From Caenorhabditis remanei (Eukaryota; Nematoda; Chromadorea; Rhabditida; Rhabditidae): a stretch of DNA of 64,000 nucleotides. The position numbers and the translations under genes were made by a program. The stretch covers positions 1,674,001-1,738,000 of the forward strand of contig NC_071333.1 of NCBI RefSeq assembly GCF_010183535.1, read 5' to 3'. Positions 11,929 to 23,869 of this stretch are shown here, in pieces (the first letter of the stretch is position 1; the number at the start of each line of letters is the position of its first letter). The notes under the pieces are model-generated. The model was not told the origin of the DNA. It saw nothing but the letters and a program-made list of their open reading frames with translations, and did no database searches.

Positions 11929-12203
11929 ATATCCAACTTCATGACATCGATCGGTGGCGGATTGAAAAGAACAAACATTTGGATGAACTCACTGACAACA
12001 ATAGCGCAAAGTTGTTAATGGCAGTGAACAGAGAACCTTATCCAGGTCATTCGAAATGTTGGACCGAAGTTCCTTACAAACGTGATCCGTTTTGCCTTGA
12101 CATCCACCACCAGAAGAACAAGAACTGTGTCACCGGACTGATGAGACTACAAAGGAAACCAGTGAAGAAGTCGTACCGTCGCAAAATAGCACACATTTGT
12201 TAA
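11929..12203 (+). CDS. Terminal-exon-like segment, unknown protein
   Basis: A good acceptor (CTTGCAG, ending 11928) opens a 90-codon frame without stops ending in TAA at 12201-12203. It begins IQLHDIDRWRIEKNKHLDEL and includes PYPGHSKCWTEVPYKRDPF and a basic end (KKSYRRKIAHIC). It would be the 3' exon of a plus-strand gene whose upstream exons look decayed. Family not recognised. Confidence 0.35.
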
Positions 12204-12210
12204 CAGTATT

Positions 12211-12360
12211 TGCATGAGTTGAATAGCTCTCAGAATCTGATCTAACGGGTAAGTTTCTCCTGAAGACTGTTAGCTAAGTGGCCAGTCAAATCGTTTTTTT
12301 GTGTACCCTGCTTACACCGATTAACTGACCATTCAGCTTGATGTCTGGAGATCTCTTATT
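12211..12360 (+). repeat. ~150-bp dispersed repeat with an inverted partner at 47.9 kb
   Basis: From CATGAGTTGAA through GATCTAACGGGTAAGTTTCT to GATGTCTGGAGAT this matches the reverse complement of about 47870-48020 at roughly 85% by eye. It contains TAGCTAAGTGG, which fits a Pol III A-box consensus, but no matching B box is seen. Confidence 0.55.
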
Positions 12361-12716
12361 GTTTTTTCTTGGTTATCCTTCCCTTCTTTCTCATCATAAC
12401 CTCCACTGTCCGTCTATCCGCAACGGAAATCCAGCACCAACCAAATAATTTGTGATCAGCGATATAGACATTGGGCGATTTGAATTTGGCGAATTAATGA
12501 AAGGACAACCTTGGCTAACAAAAATGATATATTTTGATTTGAAAGTTCCGGATTTGGGTAGAGATGAGTAGCCGTTGAAGTAATCACAATCTGGGGATTG
12601 TGATTTTGGGAAATAGGAATATATGTCATGGAACTAACTAGCCATTAATTCACGATCTCGAATAAACAGTCTAACAACTCTATGGCTTCTATTGAATTCA
12701 CAAATATCTAACCAAA

Positions 12717-13070
12717 ATGCCTACAAAGAAATGGTTTGACAATAAATACAATACGTGTTACGTGGCATTCCCGAGGAAATGCTCAACAACTATCGTCGAC
12801 TACTTGCGTGCCCTAACCTCCGATTGTGCCGACCCCAAGTTAACCGATCGCCCTCGGAAGCGAAATCGTCAGTTCAAGCACTTTTGCTCTTTCACTCGTC
12901 TCCTCTCGAAGACCCATTCTGGAAATTTACTTAACGCCATCTATCGGGATCTCTCTACCGTTGGCTCCGTCGTCCTTCTCTTCCAATACTCAAGACAAGA
13001 CAAAAGACTAAAGTATACTCCTGGCCCTTTCTCACTATTGAATGAACCTGTTAAAACCTTTCCTTTCTAG
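12717..13070 (+). other. 117-aa ORF, doubtful, inside a split repeat
   Basis: An ATG ORF (MPTKKWFDNKYNTCYVAF...) lies between two halves of a repeat otherwise contiguous at 3222-3410 (halves at 12580-12640 and 13140-13270). The ~500-bp insert could be a mobile piece. The translation is not recognisable, and another frame is also open for much of the length. Confidence 0.25.
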
Positions 13071-13409
13071 TTATTCTCGAATTCTTATTCTGACGGGGTT
13101 CACCTTCCCTCTCACGTTAGAACAATATATCAAAACACTATGAAACGACTGATACTACCTCGTGGATATCATTCTTGATTACAGACATCTGATAGCGTGC
13201 AGCCCGCTTTGTTTGTTGATCCTGTTCCTTTCAACCTAAAATCAGCGTTTTTAGAAACGTTGGCCAAAATGTTTGACATCTCATTCAGTGTGAGTCAATT
13301 TCCTGTCCTCATTTTAGTGTCTATTTTCGCTCTTGATATTCTTTTCTATTATCAATTTATTTAATGACATGAACAAATAACGTCAGAATCCAACTTTCTC
13401 TTACTAAAA

Positions 13410-14107
13410 TAGGGATTTTCTGCTTTCCTTCCTCCAGAAAACCGCATAAAAACTTGTTTAGCGTGCCCACTTCAAGTCGGTTATGGATCTTCTCTCCCCT
13501 TGCAGCTGACCTCATTTCTTCTTTTTCTCTCATCACTCCAATAAAATGTTGTGATGGAGCGTACATAGGTGATCCGGCTGCAGAGAAAATATAGTTCGTT
13601 CCAAGAAATTGGTTCCAAGATTCACTAGATGAATTTTATTAAATTGAAAGTTAGATGTACAAAAGAAATGTAAAAAGTACATTTCAAAAAAAAATTAATT
13701 AATTGAATCAATTATCGTATTGCTCATCTCCAGAAGCCTCCTCATCTCGAACCCCAGCTTTTCCTGGCGCATAATCCGCTCCGAACCTCTTCACTCCTTC
13801 AACCACCAGTCAGAAGTTATCCAAATGTGTCATGTCCCAAGCGATGGTTTCCAACTCAACATGTATTCTATGTATATCGATGATCAATTGTTCGAATTCA
13901 GTCGGCGGGCGATTCTGGTGGAGTGGAGTGATTGGCCAGGGCACGTCATCAATAACCCCATTGTCAACGTCCGAATAATAATCGGAGTCATCGCTCTAGA
14001 AAAAAGTATTTTTATTAGACATATTTCAGTTTTCTAATCTTACCTGAGGCTCTCTGACATCATGTCAATCGAATTTTTCGCATTCATCAGGTTTCAGTCC
14101 GAAATTC
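13410..14107 (-). pseudogene. Decayed multi-exon gene, unknown family
   Basis: Minus-strand exons with good splice sites: 14107-14044 (NFGLKPDECEKFD, TGA, HDVREPQ), intron, then 13995-13708. The latter reads SDDSDYYSDVDNGVIDDVPW...IDIHRIHVELETIAWDMTHL, meets an in-frame TGA at 13812-13810, and continues LVVEGVKRFGADYAPGKAG to a TGA at 13710. A further exon-like block 13581-13410 (GSPMYAPSQHFIGVMREKE, donor GTAAGA) follows. An upstream block at 14325-14173 also has stops in every frame. The number of stops argues for a pseudogene. I do not recognise the family. Confidence 0.4.
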
Positions 14108-14938
14108 CTGAAAATTGTGAACTAAGAACGGTTTGTTTTGCATGTAACGTGCACATAGTCATAGAAGTTACCTGGAACTTGACTGAAAACAGTGGCGGTA
14201 CCCACAAACAGATGAGAAGCAGCGAGTATCAGAAGGTGAAAACCTTGTTCACTTCGCTTGACCCTGAATTGCCGTACACCGAAATTCTCGAGGATCATTC
14301 TCGACAGGAATCAACTATCCGACACTGAAAATATAACATTTAAAGAACTTTTTTAGTTCAAAACTTTACAATTTTTTGTCAGGCTGTTGTGAAAACTAAC
14401 TTTGAGCATTATTATAATTGTTTCTCGGTCTTGCTGTTTTATCCCGCGTGAGTAAACCCATCTTCCTCCGCTCACTATCGATTTTAGCTTGCTGTGCAGT
14501 TTGTCTTGGTCGACGAGTTCCAAAAGACGAATACTGGTTACAAAAGAATTTTCAGCTCACGAAAACAAAATCCAAAGAGCAAATCACGTGAAAGTTGCCG
14601 AGAAAACAGGACATCGTTCATTTCTCATCAACCAGACGTTGTAAAACGGTTTTCATCATTGTCAGTGACAAGTACTTTGAGAGATTATTCGAAAGTTATT
14701 GCGAAACCGATTTTCAGGCAGTCATGTTGAAGAAATCGACAAAACTTCTAGATGATCCCCAATTTCCGACCACTGTCACTGTTTTTCTCATTTTGATGAC
14801 TACAAAAACCAAGTGAGATTGATGAAATACCTGCAGAACATTGATATTCCTCTTTTCTCGCAGTTCAAACCGATTCTCCACGCAAATTTGCTTTTATTGC
14901 ACTGAAATGATGAAAAACTATTTTATTTAACACTTTAA

Positions 14939-16152
14939 AGGGGGATGGAACTATTTCCAAAATGGTTGATTTTTTTATATGGTTCGACGCAGCATGGATG
15001 GGCCAATCAAAAATCCTCTTGGAGGTATGTCCGAAAATCGGTCTAAAAGAAGTTATTCGCGAAAAAAGGCCAAAAAGGGAGGGTTCCGTGGTGCTCTGTT
15101 CTACCTAGTTCAAGGGTGAAAATTCTCATGGTGCGCGTGAAAAAATAAAAAAAGTAGAATAAAAACGTCAATCTTTTTCTCAAATGAGAATAATTGAGAA
15201 TCGAGAAGGAGAAAAATGTATGAACGCTGCTTTTATGACATAGATAAGTCGGTACTTTCACGATCCGGGCCGGGCCGAAATTGGTTTTTTTTCGGCCCGG
15301 GTTTTTTTTTCAAAAAATTTATGTTTTTCCGAGTTTTTGATACCAAACTTCTCGGCTCACCGGATTTTTGGTAACTTGAGTCTTCTTCCACTTCTGTTGC
15401 AAAACACACAAACTCTCTTCGCATCTCGACTTTGAACGATCGTTTTGTAACTAATTGACTTTGTGTCAAAACTTAGAGTTTTCTATTGCCATGGCAACTG
15501 CCAACTCATTTACAAATAGTTGTGCGGTTCTCGATTCCGTTGTTTTATTGATGAACTTGTTCAGTACCACAAAATGCACAACAAAGTCAGCCATCAATAT
15601 TTCAAAAAAATCAACAGAATTTACAACAATAAAAAATAACAAAAACGAAGGATGAATATTCCAACCATAGGATAATGAATTTGCTTGATGCATAACTAGC
15701 TTTTTGATGGAATCTTGAAGAATAGTCAAGAATTCGACATTTTTGGGAAAACATTTCAAAATTTAGTTTGAAAAATTTTTGAAAAAAACCCCGGGCCGAA
15801 AAAAATCCAAATCCTGGCCCGGCCCGGATCGTGAAAGTACCGACTTATCTATGTCATAAAAGCAGCGTTCATACATTTTTCTCCTTCTCGATTCTCAATT
15901 ATTCTCATTTGAGAAAAAGATTGACGTTTTTATTCTACTTTTTTTATTTTTTCACGCGCACCATGAGAATTTTCACCCTTGAACTAGGTAGAACAGAGCA
16001 CCACGAAACCCTCCCTTTTTGGCCTTTTTTCGCGAATAACTTCTTTTAGACCGATTTTCGGACATACCTCCAAGAGGATTTTTGATTGGCCCATCCATGC
16101 TGCGTCGAACCATATAAAAAATTAACCATTTTGGAAATAGTTCCATCCCCCT
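14939..16152. mobile_element. 1.2-kb DNA element with ~380-bp terminal inverted repeats
   Basis: The left arm 14939-15320 and right arm 15774-16152 are nearly perfect inverted copies; 219-nt stretches in the two arms translate identically except for one residue. The ends read AGGGGGATGGAACTATTTCC and its inverse, and both flanks carry TTTAA (14934-14938 and 16152-16156), so the target is TTAA or TTTAA. TTAA would fit a piggyBac-type element, but the end sequence alone does not prove it. The inner part of each arm has a GGGCCGGGCC motif. The ~450-bp centre has no recognisable transposase. Confidence 0.75.
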
Positions 16153-16479
16153 TTAAAACGGAGATTGCTGATAAACGACAAGAATTCCTTCAAAAACAGC
16201 AAAAATAAAGCTAAATACTATCTGGAATATATTTTGGGGACGTTTTCTGTTGATGAGAGGGGGAAAAGTTGTGAAAAGTATTTAAATTTCGAGGATTTTA
16301 TATTCCCAGCTCCAACTTCTAATAAAACGGACAAAAAGTAGATTTCGAAAGAACCAGTACTGATAAGTTCACGAGTTTTCATTGTTGCCAGCAAAAAGAA
16401 GGGAATCAAAGTACACAACGTTACCAGAAAAATGAATGCCTGGCTTGATCAGCAGCTGGTACCTGTAAAAATACACAAA

Positions 16480-17350
16480 TCCATAAAATAATGTGGTTCT
16501 CTGCCGAATCTTGTGCCTCGTTCGAAACATATCTGCTTTTTTTGCCTTTGATACTCAATCCCATTCCAACCTCGTTTTAACTGATTAGTACATTTTATTT
16601 CTGTGCCGATCTATTTCCAAATACTTGTTTCAGTTTCATTTTGCAAGTCTATTCATTCACAGAAGTATTTCATCATCACTAGAAACCACGAAAAATGCGT
16701 CAACACGGACAGTGCGTCAATCAAAAGAGAGGAAATTCGAATCGAATTGGTTTCTTTCGTTTTAAATCAAGAATAAACAACTTTAATGAACTATCATCTG
16801 AAATGTGAAACTCTTTTTGTTTTTCTTTTGTTTATTATGAGAAAAAGCGGCGCCTAATGTGATTATGTCATTTCAGCAGGCGAATAAAGAAAGTAATAAC
16901 ATTTTTTTCGAGACAAGTAGGATGAAACACGTCTGGTCGTAAAAAAAGATGTGCATATATCATGAGATTTCCGTATTTTCCTGGATTGTACACTCAAAAT
17001 ACTTTTATGTTTAGTTCTGGAGCTCGAAAGTCATCTAACAAATTGTATTTCCTTCACCCCATCTTTTATATTCAGTTACATTTTTGACTCTCTGTCTTAC
17101 AAACAAAACCGGGGCATTGTCATTAATCTTTTTCTCTTCACAGCTTTTCAATTCCCTTTTCCTCTTCTCAAGGTGTTGTCTTTAAACCACCGCAACAATG
17201 TTTCGTCTTAGATCTTCTCAACAGGGTCCCGTTTATTCTTTATTCCTCTTCCTACCCTACTCTTCTCTTCTTGTATTTTGTTTCCATTGCCAAGTTCTCC
17301 GCTCATTGACACCGTCCTTCTCCGCCACATGACCCCAACTGTCTTTTTCT
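16480..17350 (+). repeat. Segmental duplication copy (partner 36170-36800)
   Basis: Shared landmarks in order: ATTTCATCATCA then GGGGAAATTCGAATC-like sequence (16680/36305), TTATTAAGAAAAA-type stretch (16830/36475), a TCTAACAAATT-like segment (17030/36570), TTACAAACAAAACCGGG (17097/36668) and GTCTTTAAACCACC (17180/36725). No coding gene is seen in this copy. Confidence 0.55.
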
Positions 17351-17611
17351 ATTGGTGTCTCATTATTTCTCATTATCTCTCTCTCTTTTTATTGTTTTAC
17401 TCGTCGCTGTGTCATCATTACACTCAATCCTCATGACAACTGCAGAAGAAATCCTTTTATTAATACTATCTTCTCTTTGCCTGTGTAGTTTTTTCAATAG
17501 GTTTCAATTTTTCAACGTTATAGAAAGTAAAATTCACATCTTTATTTCTAGTCGTTACATTGTCTTTATGAATAGTTTTTATCAGTTTGATATCACCTTC
17601 CATTGTTTACA

Positions 17612-20000
17612 GACGCTTCCTGCAACACAAAAAGAAAATTTCAAACTCACGTGACAAGAACTTAGAAGAGAAGTGAAGTCGATCAAAAAGAGAGTCAAAA
17701 CTCGCTCAAATAAGACACCAATCAGTATTTCTATGAACAAGCAAACATATGTAAGTAGTTTGTATTTATTATCATTACAAAATAATTATAACAAGTTTTT
17801 TCCAGATCGGTTACTTCTGTACACGGCTTGACAACCGTACCGGAAAAAAAACTAGACAGAAGAGCTATCAGAGTAAAACAAACGATACATCACATCTCCA
17901 TCATCGAAGAAATTGCTTCTCAATACCTCAAGTATTGCCATAATGCACAAAATTTGGCTAGGATGACATCAAAATGACCAGCGAATGAGTTGATTCTGCT
18001 CAATCACTAGAAACAAGTGCTTTTTGAGAAAAGAACAGATAGAATGCTGCTACGGAGATGCTGATAGCTTGATAAACTTTAAATTGAGATTTCAGTAACT
18101 GAATTATGTTTCAGATTGTCCGTACGAAATTTCAAATCAACTCCAAGTACTACCAGGGTTCACTTTCCGGGTACAAATAAGAAAAGCGGCAAAAAAAACC
18201 TGTCCTCAACCTAATTTTGCAACTTCAGCGAAGTAAGGGTCACTATTTGTTCCTTAATGGAAAATTATATAATTTTTATTCCAGACCGCAGCCCACCAGC
18301 TTGGACGGTAAACAGGAAACAATAATATTATCAAGTCAACTGAAAACACGATTAACCTCTAAAATGCAGACGTGTGGGAGCAAAGATATCTACTTTTGTT
18401 TTTTTTTCCATCGTTTTTACAAGATGACTGCAGGATCAACGTGAAACCTTTGGATATCCAGAGTGCCAGCAAAAAATGATGATTTTCAGAGGTGAGAATT
18501 GAAACCAAAGCAGTATAAGTACTTTCTATTTTTTCTTGATAAACCGAAGTGACGACTCAAAAACTACTTGTGATCGATGTCTATTACAAGCTTTCAATCG
18601 CATTAATTGGAAAAAAAACTTATTGAGAAACACAAACATTGTTGAGTTGGTCCTGTGGGATGCATTACTGCTTCTCGATCGTGTATTTTCCTGATAAAGT
18701 GATTCTGAATGCGCCGGTAGCTTGAAGTGACCGTCGTGAGCAATCCCGAACTTTCAGAACTTCGGTGAGTTGATTCAATTTGAATTCTAACAGTTTTTAA
18801 TGAATTTCCAAGCAGTTATTCTCTTGAGAAGCTATCGAAAACCAATTTATGGGGCGGAGCCAGAAGCGAGGTCAGGAAAAACGCACACTCATTCGAAAAG
18901 TGCCAGCAAAAAATGGAGGGAAATTCGAATAGTATCGATTTTTCAAAGGTGAGAATTCAAACCAAATCAGTAAAAAGATGAATTTTCCAACTTTTTTGCA
19001 GATAAAACCCGGCATTAAAACAAAATATGCCCATTTCTGTAAGACGTCTAATTTAAAAAACCTTTTGTTACGATTTGGGACAAAAATAAGTTTAATACCT
19101 GTGCTCAACGACGGTTCGCCCGTTCAAGGTACTTTTCGAAGCTTCTCTAGTTTAAGATGAGTAAGGAAAATGCGTTTGATTTATTTCTCAAGAAATATTT
19201 TCCAGAAATCTGCAACACTGAAAGCGACTAGTTTTGAATCCGGCGCTACAAACTACAAATAAAAGTACTTGACGCCAGTGTTTGAATGGAATTTCATCCG
19301 TTTTGCACATGAAGAGCGTGAAAAACCCCTGATGCGAACAGGGTGAGTTATTCAATTCACGCAAACCAGTGACTCATGTTATTATTTCAGGTACCTTCTC
19401 GAAATGTGAATTTGTTAAAAATGGGACTTTTTCGGTCACAGAACTGAATGTTACCTTGAAGCGGTGACATGGATCATCTCGAGAATACGAATTTCACGGG
19501 AACTGTAACTCCTCCAGTCAAAATTGGATTTGTAGTGAGAAGGAAAATTAGAAGTTTGCACTTATGACGGTTAATCAAATTGATAAAACATCTGGGTACT
19601 CTCCGTTATAAATTTCAGATGTTTGAAACAACTGGACTTTTCAATGGATTTTTTCTGGAGAGGTTGTAATCAAAGGCGTCAAGCAGTGCACACCACGAGA
19701 AACATAAATTTCCATCTGAAAACGGAGAAACGTGTCAATCACAAAACTCCAAACCACAAATGTGGACCCTTAGCAAGAAATGGAACTGTCGATTCACCCA
19801 AATCCAAGAACAAACTGCTAATGAAGAGACACGGAGGTTATCTGAAGGTTTACTACCCGGATAACACAGTTGAGCAGCTAAGTTTTCAGGAATCGCGTGA
19901 AGAACTGAAGACACTAACCAAGACAGCGGTGAGAAGGTGTAGAAATGGCTATGTATTGGCAACCAAACCGGAAATCTTCAAAAGAAATTTATTGAGATAA
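17612..20000 (+). pseudogene. Decayed plus-strand exons
   Basis: Exon-like pieces: a block ending at 17751 (GTAAGT) with ISMNKQTY; an exon after TTTTTCCAG at about 17806 with two competing open frames (LDRRAIRVKQTIHHISIIEE in one); and an ORF from an acceptor at 19618 to the TGA-type end at 20000. The last is 127 codons, rich in K/R (RNGTVDSPKSKNKLLMKRHG...YLKVYYPDNTVEQLSF). Frames of adjacent pieces do not join cleanly. A duplicated segment (18590-18960 versus 19985-20345) runs through it. I do not recognise the family. Confidence 0.3.
18590..18960 (+). repeat. Direct duplication, copy 1 (copy 2 at 19985-20345)
   Basis: Both copies share CGTCGTGAGCAATCC, GAGTTGATTCAATTT, AATTTCCAAGCAG and AAAAGTGCCAGCAAAAAAT in the same order and spacing, about 1.4 kb apart. 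The last part (CGCACACTCA...ATCGATTTTT) also recurs inverted at 29445-29560, 33225-33345 and 34480-34600. Confidence 0.6.
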
Positions 20001-20345
20001 AAATTGTTGTTTTGGTCCTCTTGGATGCAATTAGGCCTCCCAAACAAAGTTGTTTCTCGATAAAATGACTCTGGAGGTTAACGAAGTGCTCCGTTAGCTT
20101 TAACATTGTACAACTGTCCGTCGTGAGCAATCCTGAACTTTCAGAGATATGATGAGTTGATTCAATTTTAATTTTAATAATTTTGAATAAATTTCCAAGC
20201 AGATATTCCCTTGAGAAGCAATCGAAAGCCATTTTATGGGGCCGAGACAGAAGCGATGGCAGTAAAAGCGCACACTCACTCGAAAAGTGCCAGCAAAAAA
20301 TAGATGGAAATTCGAATCGCATCGATTTTTCGATAGTAAGAAATA
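19985..20345 (+). repeat. Direct duplication, copy 2
   Basis: Same landmarks as 18590-18960. The final ~110 bp, ending in a donor-like GTAAGAA, belongs to the repeat that also lies downstream of the plus-strand paralogs. Confidence 0.6.
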
Positions 20346-20399
20346 GTGACGAAACACTGAAAACATGTACATATTTTCTTTTTTTCAGGTGAAACTCCG

Positions 20400-21050
20400 G
20401 TGAAAATTCAAAGGAATGTGATCGATGCCTATTGTCAGTTTAATGTTCCAACAATTCGGATTACACAGGTGACATGAAGAAAAATGAGCAACGATGTCGG
20501 GGTGATGCAATCAGGATAACGATTTGATGAATGTGAAGCATGAGATTCAACAAGTATACGATGACGGGCTCAAACAAACCATCGTGAACATTTGAAACAA
20601 AAAACGGTCAATAAATGCGTTGAACCAATCTTCTACATTTGGAGCTAACCTGAAACTCCTCCAGTTTTACCAAAGTGAGTCATATTTCTTTTAATTCCTC
20701 GGGAAACATCCAGAAACATATTTCAGATATCTGTATCACTGTGCGCCTCCAATCAACGCACAAAACCGGAGCTAAACGTCCTTTACGTCTGTTTTCAAAA
20801 AGGAAATCATGGGTGTGAATCGGCTGCAAGTGGAAGTACATATTTTGGACACAGAACTAGACGTCCCATTTGGAGAGATCTTTTTTTTGGAGAGGAATAG
20901 CTTGGAAAGACATGACATTATAGACAACAAGCTAAAAAATAATATTTTTAATTTTCTCAATGCTCAATTTAAGTTTCCGTAGTTTCTATGACAGCTGAAG
21001 TGAAAACTTTACCGTTGTCCTTCTTTAATTGTTATCTATTGTTGAATTTT
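20400..21050. other. No supported gene
   Basis: Contains fragments similar to the 18.5-kb region (GTGATCGATG.CTATT) and AT-rich spacer. No exon set can be assembled. Confidence 0.4.
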
Positions 21051-21560
21051 GTCTTTTTCCGATTTTTACTTTAAATTTTTTCTCAATCTTGGAAATTCAT
21101 ATTTATTCATAGTGCAATCAAAATAGAATATGAAAAAAAAATCTAAGGAATACTGGGTAAAATCAAGATGGGAGTAATTCAAATGGAAAGAAGAGGCAAG
21201 GTAATGAAGTTATTTGAACAGTGATAGAAGAAACAGGGATAAATAAATACTGGATTTGGAAAAACTACTAGGGGCAAGCAATAATAAAGATCGACTCATA
21301 AAACATTTTGGTTGAAAAAAGTTGGGAAAGACAGTGAGAGTAGATAAAGAACATTGAATTGAGGAAAAATTGAGACGAGAATGGTTTTTTGGAAAATCTA
21401 CTAAAAATCGTATATAGAAAAATGAGAATATAGTTGGTATTGAAAGAAGGGAATTATCAAGTTGGTACGTAAGTTTGTAATTTTGCTTTTGAATGGCTTC
21501 GATTTTTTCAGGTTTCAGGAAGGTGGATTGTGAAAAACTATATTTTAGCATTTTTGGACC
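21050..21560 (-). repeat. 3' flank of paralog A, duplicated downstream of paralog B
   Basis: Shares TTATTTGAACAGTGATAGAA, ATACTGGATTTGGAAA and CGACTCATAA.ACATTTTGG with 24420-24910, about 3.38 kb away. The tandem unit therefore extends beyond the gene's coding region. Confidence 0.65.
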
Positions 21561-21596
21561 GAGAAGCGGGAATATTCTGTTTTAAAAAACAGTGTT

Positions 21597-23563
21597 CTAC
21601 CAATTCTCAGGAGTGCCAAATTCTTCCAACATATCCCACGTCCTTTCGAGAAGCTCCAACATCAGTTCAATATCAACTTCTTCCTTTTCCGTCAGGTAGA
21701 AGATGTCTCCAATGATTGAATGGAATCCTCTATCAAGTTTTCCAACAATCTGCAAAATAAATCACATTAAATTGTATAAATTGGGACAAAAATGTTACCT
21801 CCCATGCTCGGTCTGCTCGTTGTTCATTCAGTTCTCCATAACCTTCTAATTCTTTCAAAAACCATTCTTTCAAGTTAGTCTGAAAAATAATGAATATTAT
21901 CAAACATAGCCTTCTTATAATTTGTTTTACCTCAACGCGAAGATCTTTCCTGATCAGTTTATTGAGCATATTGAAACATAGCTCTTTTTCGGGGACACAA
22001 CTGACGGGGCTGGTACTATCAGGTCTCTGAAAATAGAAATGAGTAACAGACCTGGTGAATGAATAAACGTACGATGTAAGGCTTTACACTTTCTGACGGT
22101 TCCTCATTTTTTTCAATGTCAGTCTTCTTTGTCATTCCTCTTTGTTCTTCTTCCAATCTCTCCACTTCTTTTACGAAGTCATCCCCGCCATCCGCTTTTT
22201 TGTGTCTTTTCCAATACTCCACGGTGTCGCTAACCAGTTCTTCGCAGAGGAAATGATCGAACGTCTTTCTTGGGCTCGTGAAGAACGTATATCCAATGAT
22301 GATGGCAAAGTGCTTCTTGGTAATTCCTTTGACCATCTGAAATTGATTATTTCATAACTTCAATGATTAGATTATCTTGAAATTGCTTACCTTCCAAACG
22401 GTTTTTGCCAAGTTTTCTTCCAGCTGATAATCTTCATCTTTTTCTAAAAAGAAATTCATAGCTTCTTTGACGAATAAATTATAGAAGACGTCGTTATCCA
22501 TTTTTTCTTCATCATCATCATTGTCAGCTTTTTTTTGGTACCGTGGGAGTCTCTGTCAGTTAAAAATTAGAATAGGAACAAGGTTTTCCCTAATTAAAGT
22601 GTGCGTACATACAATACCGTGAATTAAAATATACAATTTGACCTTCTTCCATTGAAAATTACCAATTTTTCGATGACGGTATCAATGATTATCCCACAAA
22701 GTAAATTATATATATGAAACATACAGAAGAAAGGTAGAGCTTCATTTTTGTAGTTAGGGAAAAATTATTTTGTCGATATGTGACTTGCTAGTGAGTACTC
22801 GTACGAAAACGGTGTCAACTAGAAAAATAAAGTTCTACTTTTGTTCTGTAAGGATAATGCAAAATTTACTTTTTGAGACAATCAGTGATACCGTGATACC
22901 CTCTCAAAGTCGATAATTTTCAACTGAAAAAAGAAAAACTGAATGAAATATCATACTACACGGTACTGTAGTTTATGTACACGCAAACTCGCACTATAAA
23001 ATCTTATGAACTCACTTTAAGATCAGCCAGTGCTTCATCTTCATCAGAATCTGAATTGGTAGAGCTTCTTGAATCATCCTCCTCATCGTCTTCGCTGGAC
23101 TCCTCTTCGTCGTCCATGCTTGAATCACACTCTTCATTATCCTCATTTTCCTTCTTTGAATTTTCTCCCGTTTTTTCCTCGATCGTTTTTTCATCACCTT
23201 CATCTTCCTCACGTTCATCATCTGCATCTTCCCCGTCCGAACATGACGAGGCTTTGCTTGAGTCAACCTCTTCAATCACTTCATATTCTCTCATATCATC
23301 TTCTTCCATGTTTTCCATGTCCGGTAAACCGTTCTGAAAATGAGTCAGGAGTTTTTCCATCTCTAGGATGTCATAGCTCACTTCTGAAGTGGTCGATCTC
23401 TCTGAAGATTCCACACGTCGACGTCTGGAAACCGGGGATTGTCGTCCAGAGGAATTCTCCTGAATAATGATTCATTTCGTTATTGATATACAGAAACAGT
23501 ACTCACGTCTTGGTTCAAGGTTTTAGTTTCTTCTCTTTTACGTTTAAGAGTCAAGTTTTCCAT
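21597..23563 (-). CDS. Paralog A of an unrecognised acidic-linker family, 402 aa
   Basis: Eight exons join in frame: 23563-23507, 23459-23382, 23333-23016, 22552-22391, 22336-22073, 22026-21931, 21879-21799, 21749-21597. All introns are GT-AG. The product starts MENLTLKRKREE, then an R/S-rich stretch, a ~106-residue Glu/Asp/Ser-rich linker, and a conserved C-terminal ~220 aa. Conserved words include AIIIGYTFF...TFDHFLCEEL, a short KEWFLKEL with QRADRAWE, and FYLTEKEEVDIELMLELLE near the end. There is no signal peptide or membrane segment, so it is probably nuclear or cytosolic. Exons corresponding to exons 5 and 6 of paralogs C and D are fused here. A 357-bp MITE sits in the intron after the acidic exon. 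I know no domain name for this pattern. Confidence 0.8.
22612..22968. mobile_element. Tc1/mariner-type MITE in an intron of paralog A
   Basis: Ends CAATACCGTG and CACGGTACTG are inverted and flanked by TA on both sides. The centre has the palindromic GTAGTTAGGGAAAAATT / GTGTCAACTAGAAAAAT pair typical of the family at 52.3, 60.4 and 62.7 kb. No transposase. Confidence 0.7.
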
Positions 23564-23791
23564 TCTTCTGATGAATTTTTTCTTGAAATTATCTAAAACG
23601 ACAATAAATTCATTACCCACTTTGCATTTTTACAGTAATCTTAGCTTCTCCTACGTTAAAAAGTTTTTCTCACTTGAAAACCACTCGGAATTCTTTTCAC
23701 TTGAACAGAATTTACACTGGAAGCAAAAATATTCATAAAAATACCATTTAAACGTTTAAAAGTACAAGAAACTTTAAAAAACGGAGACGAA

Positions 23792-23868
23792 AGGTTTCTG
23801 TGAAGCGATAGAGAGGGGAACATTGAAGACGTTAGAGAAAGAGGGAAAGAAAAGACCACCCAAGAAGA
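23792..23868 (-). promoter_or_regulatory. Conserved upstream block of paralog A
   Basis: A ~77-bp block (GGTTTCTGTGAAGCGATAG on the plus strand, then AGAGAAAGAGGGAAAGAAAA and GACCACCCAAGAAG) lies 229-305 bp upstream of the ATG. It is conserved in the other three paralogs at the same distance and relative orientation. Confidence 0.65.
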
Positions 23869-23869
23869 A

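Noticed and set aside
15043..16049. Two near-identical 72-aa ORFs as a duplicated gene
   Set aside because: They are the same sequence in the two inverted arms of the 1.2-kb element and translate to low-complexity F/L-rich peptide.
22612..22968. Extra exon or regulatory RNA in paralog A's large intron
   Set aside because: TA-flanked inverted ends and matches to other copies show it is a MITE.
23004..23467. Several overlapping ORFs on both strands over the acidic exon of paralog A, including an H/P/L-rich plus-strand ORF
   Set aside because: They are shadows of the Glu/Asp/Ser-rich exon. Low-complexity codons keep other frames open.
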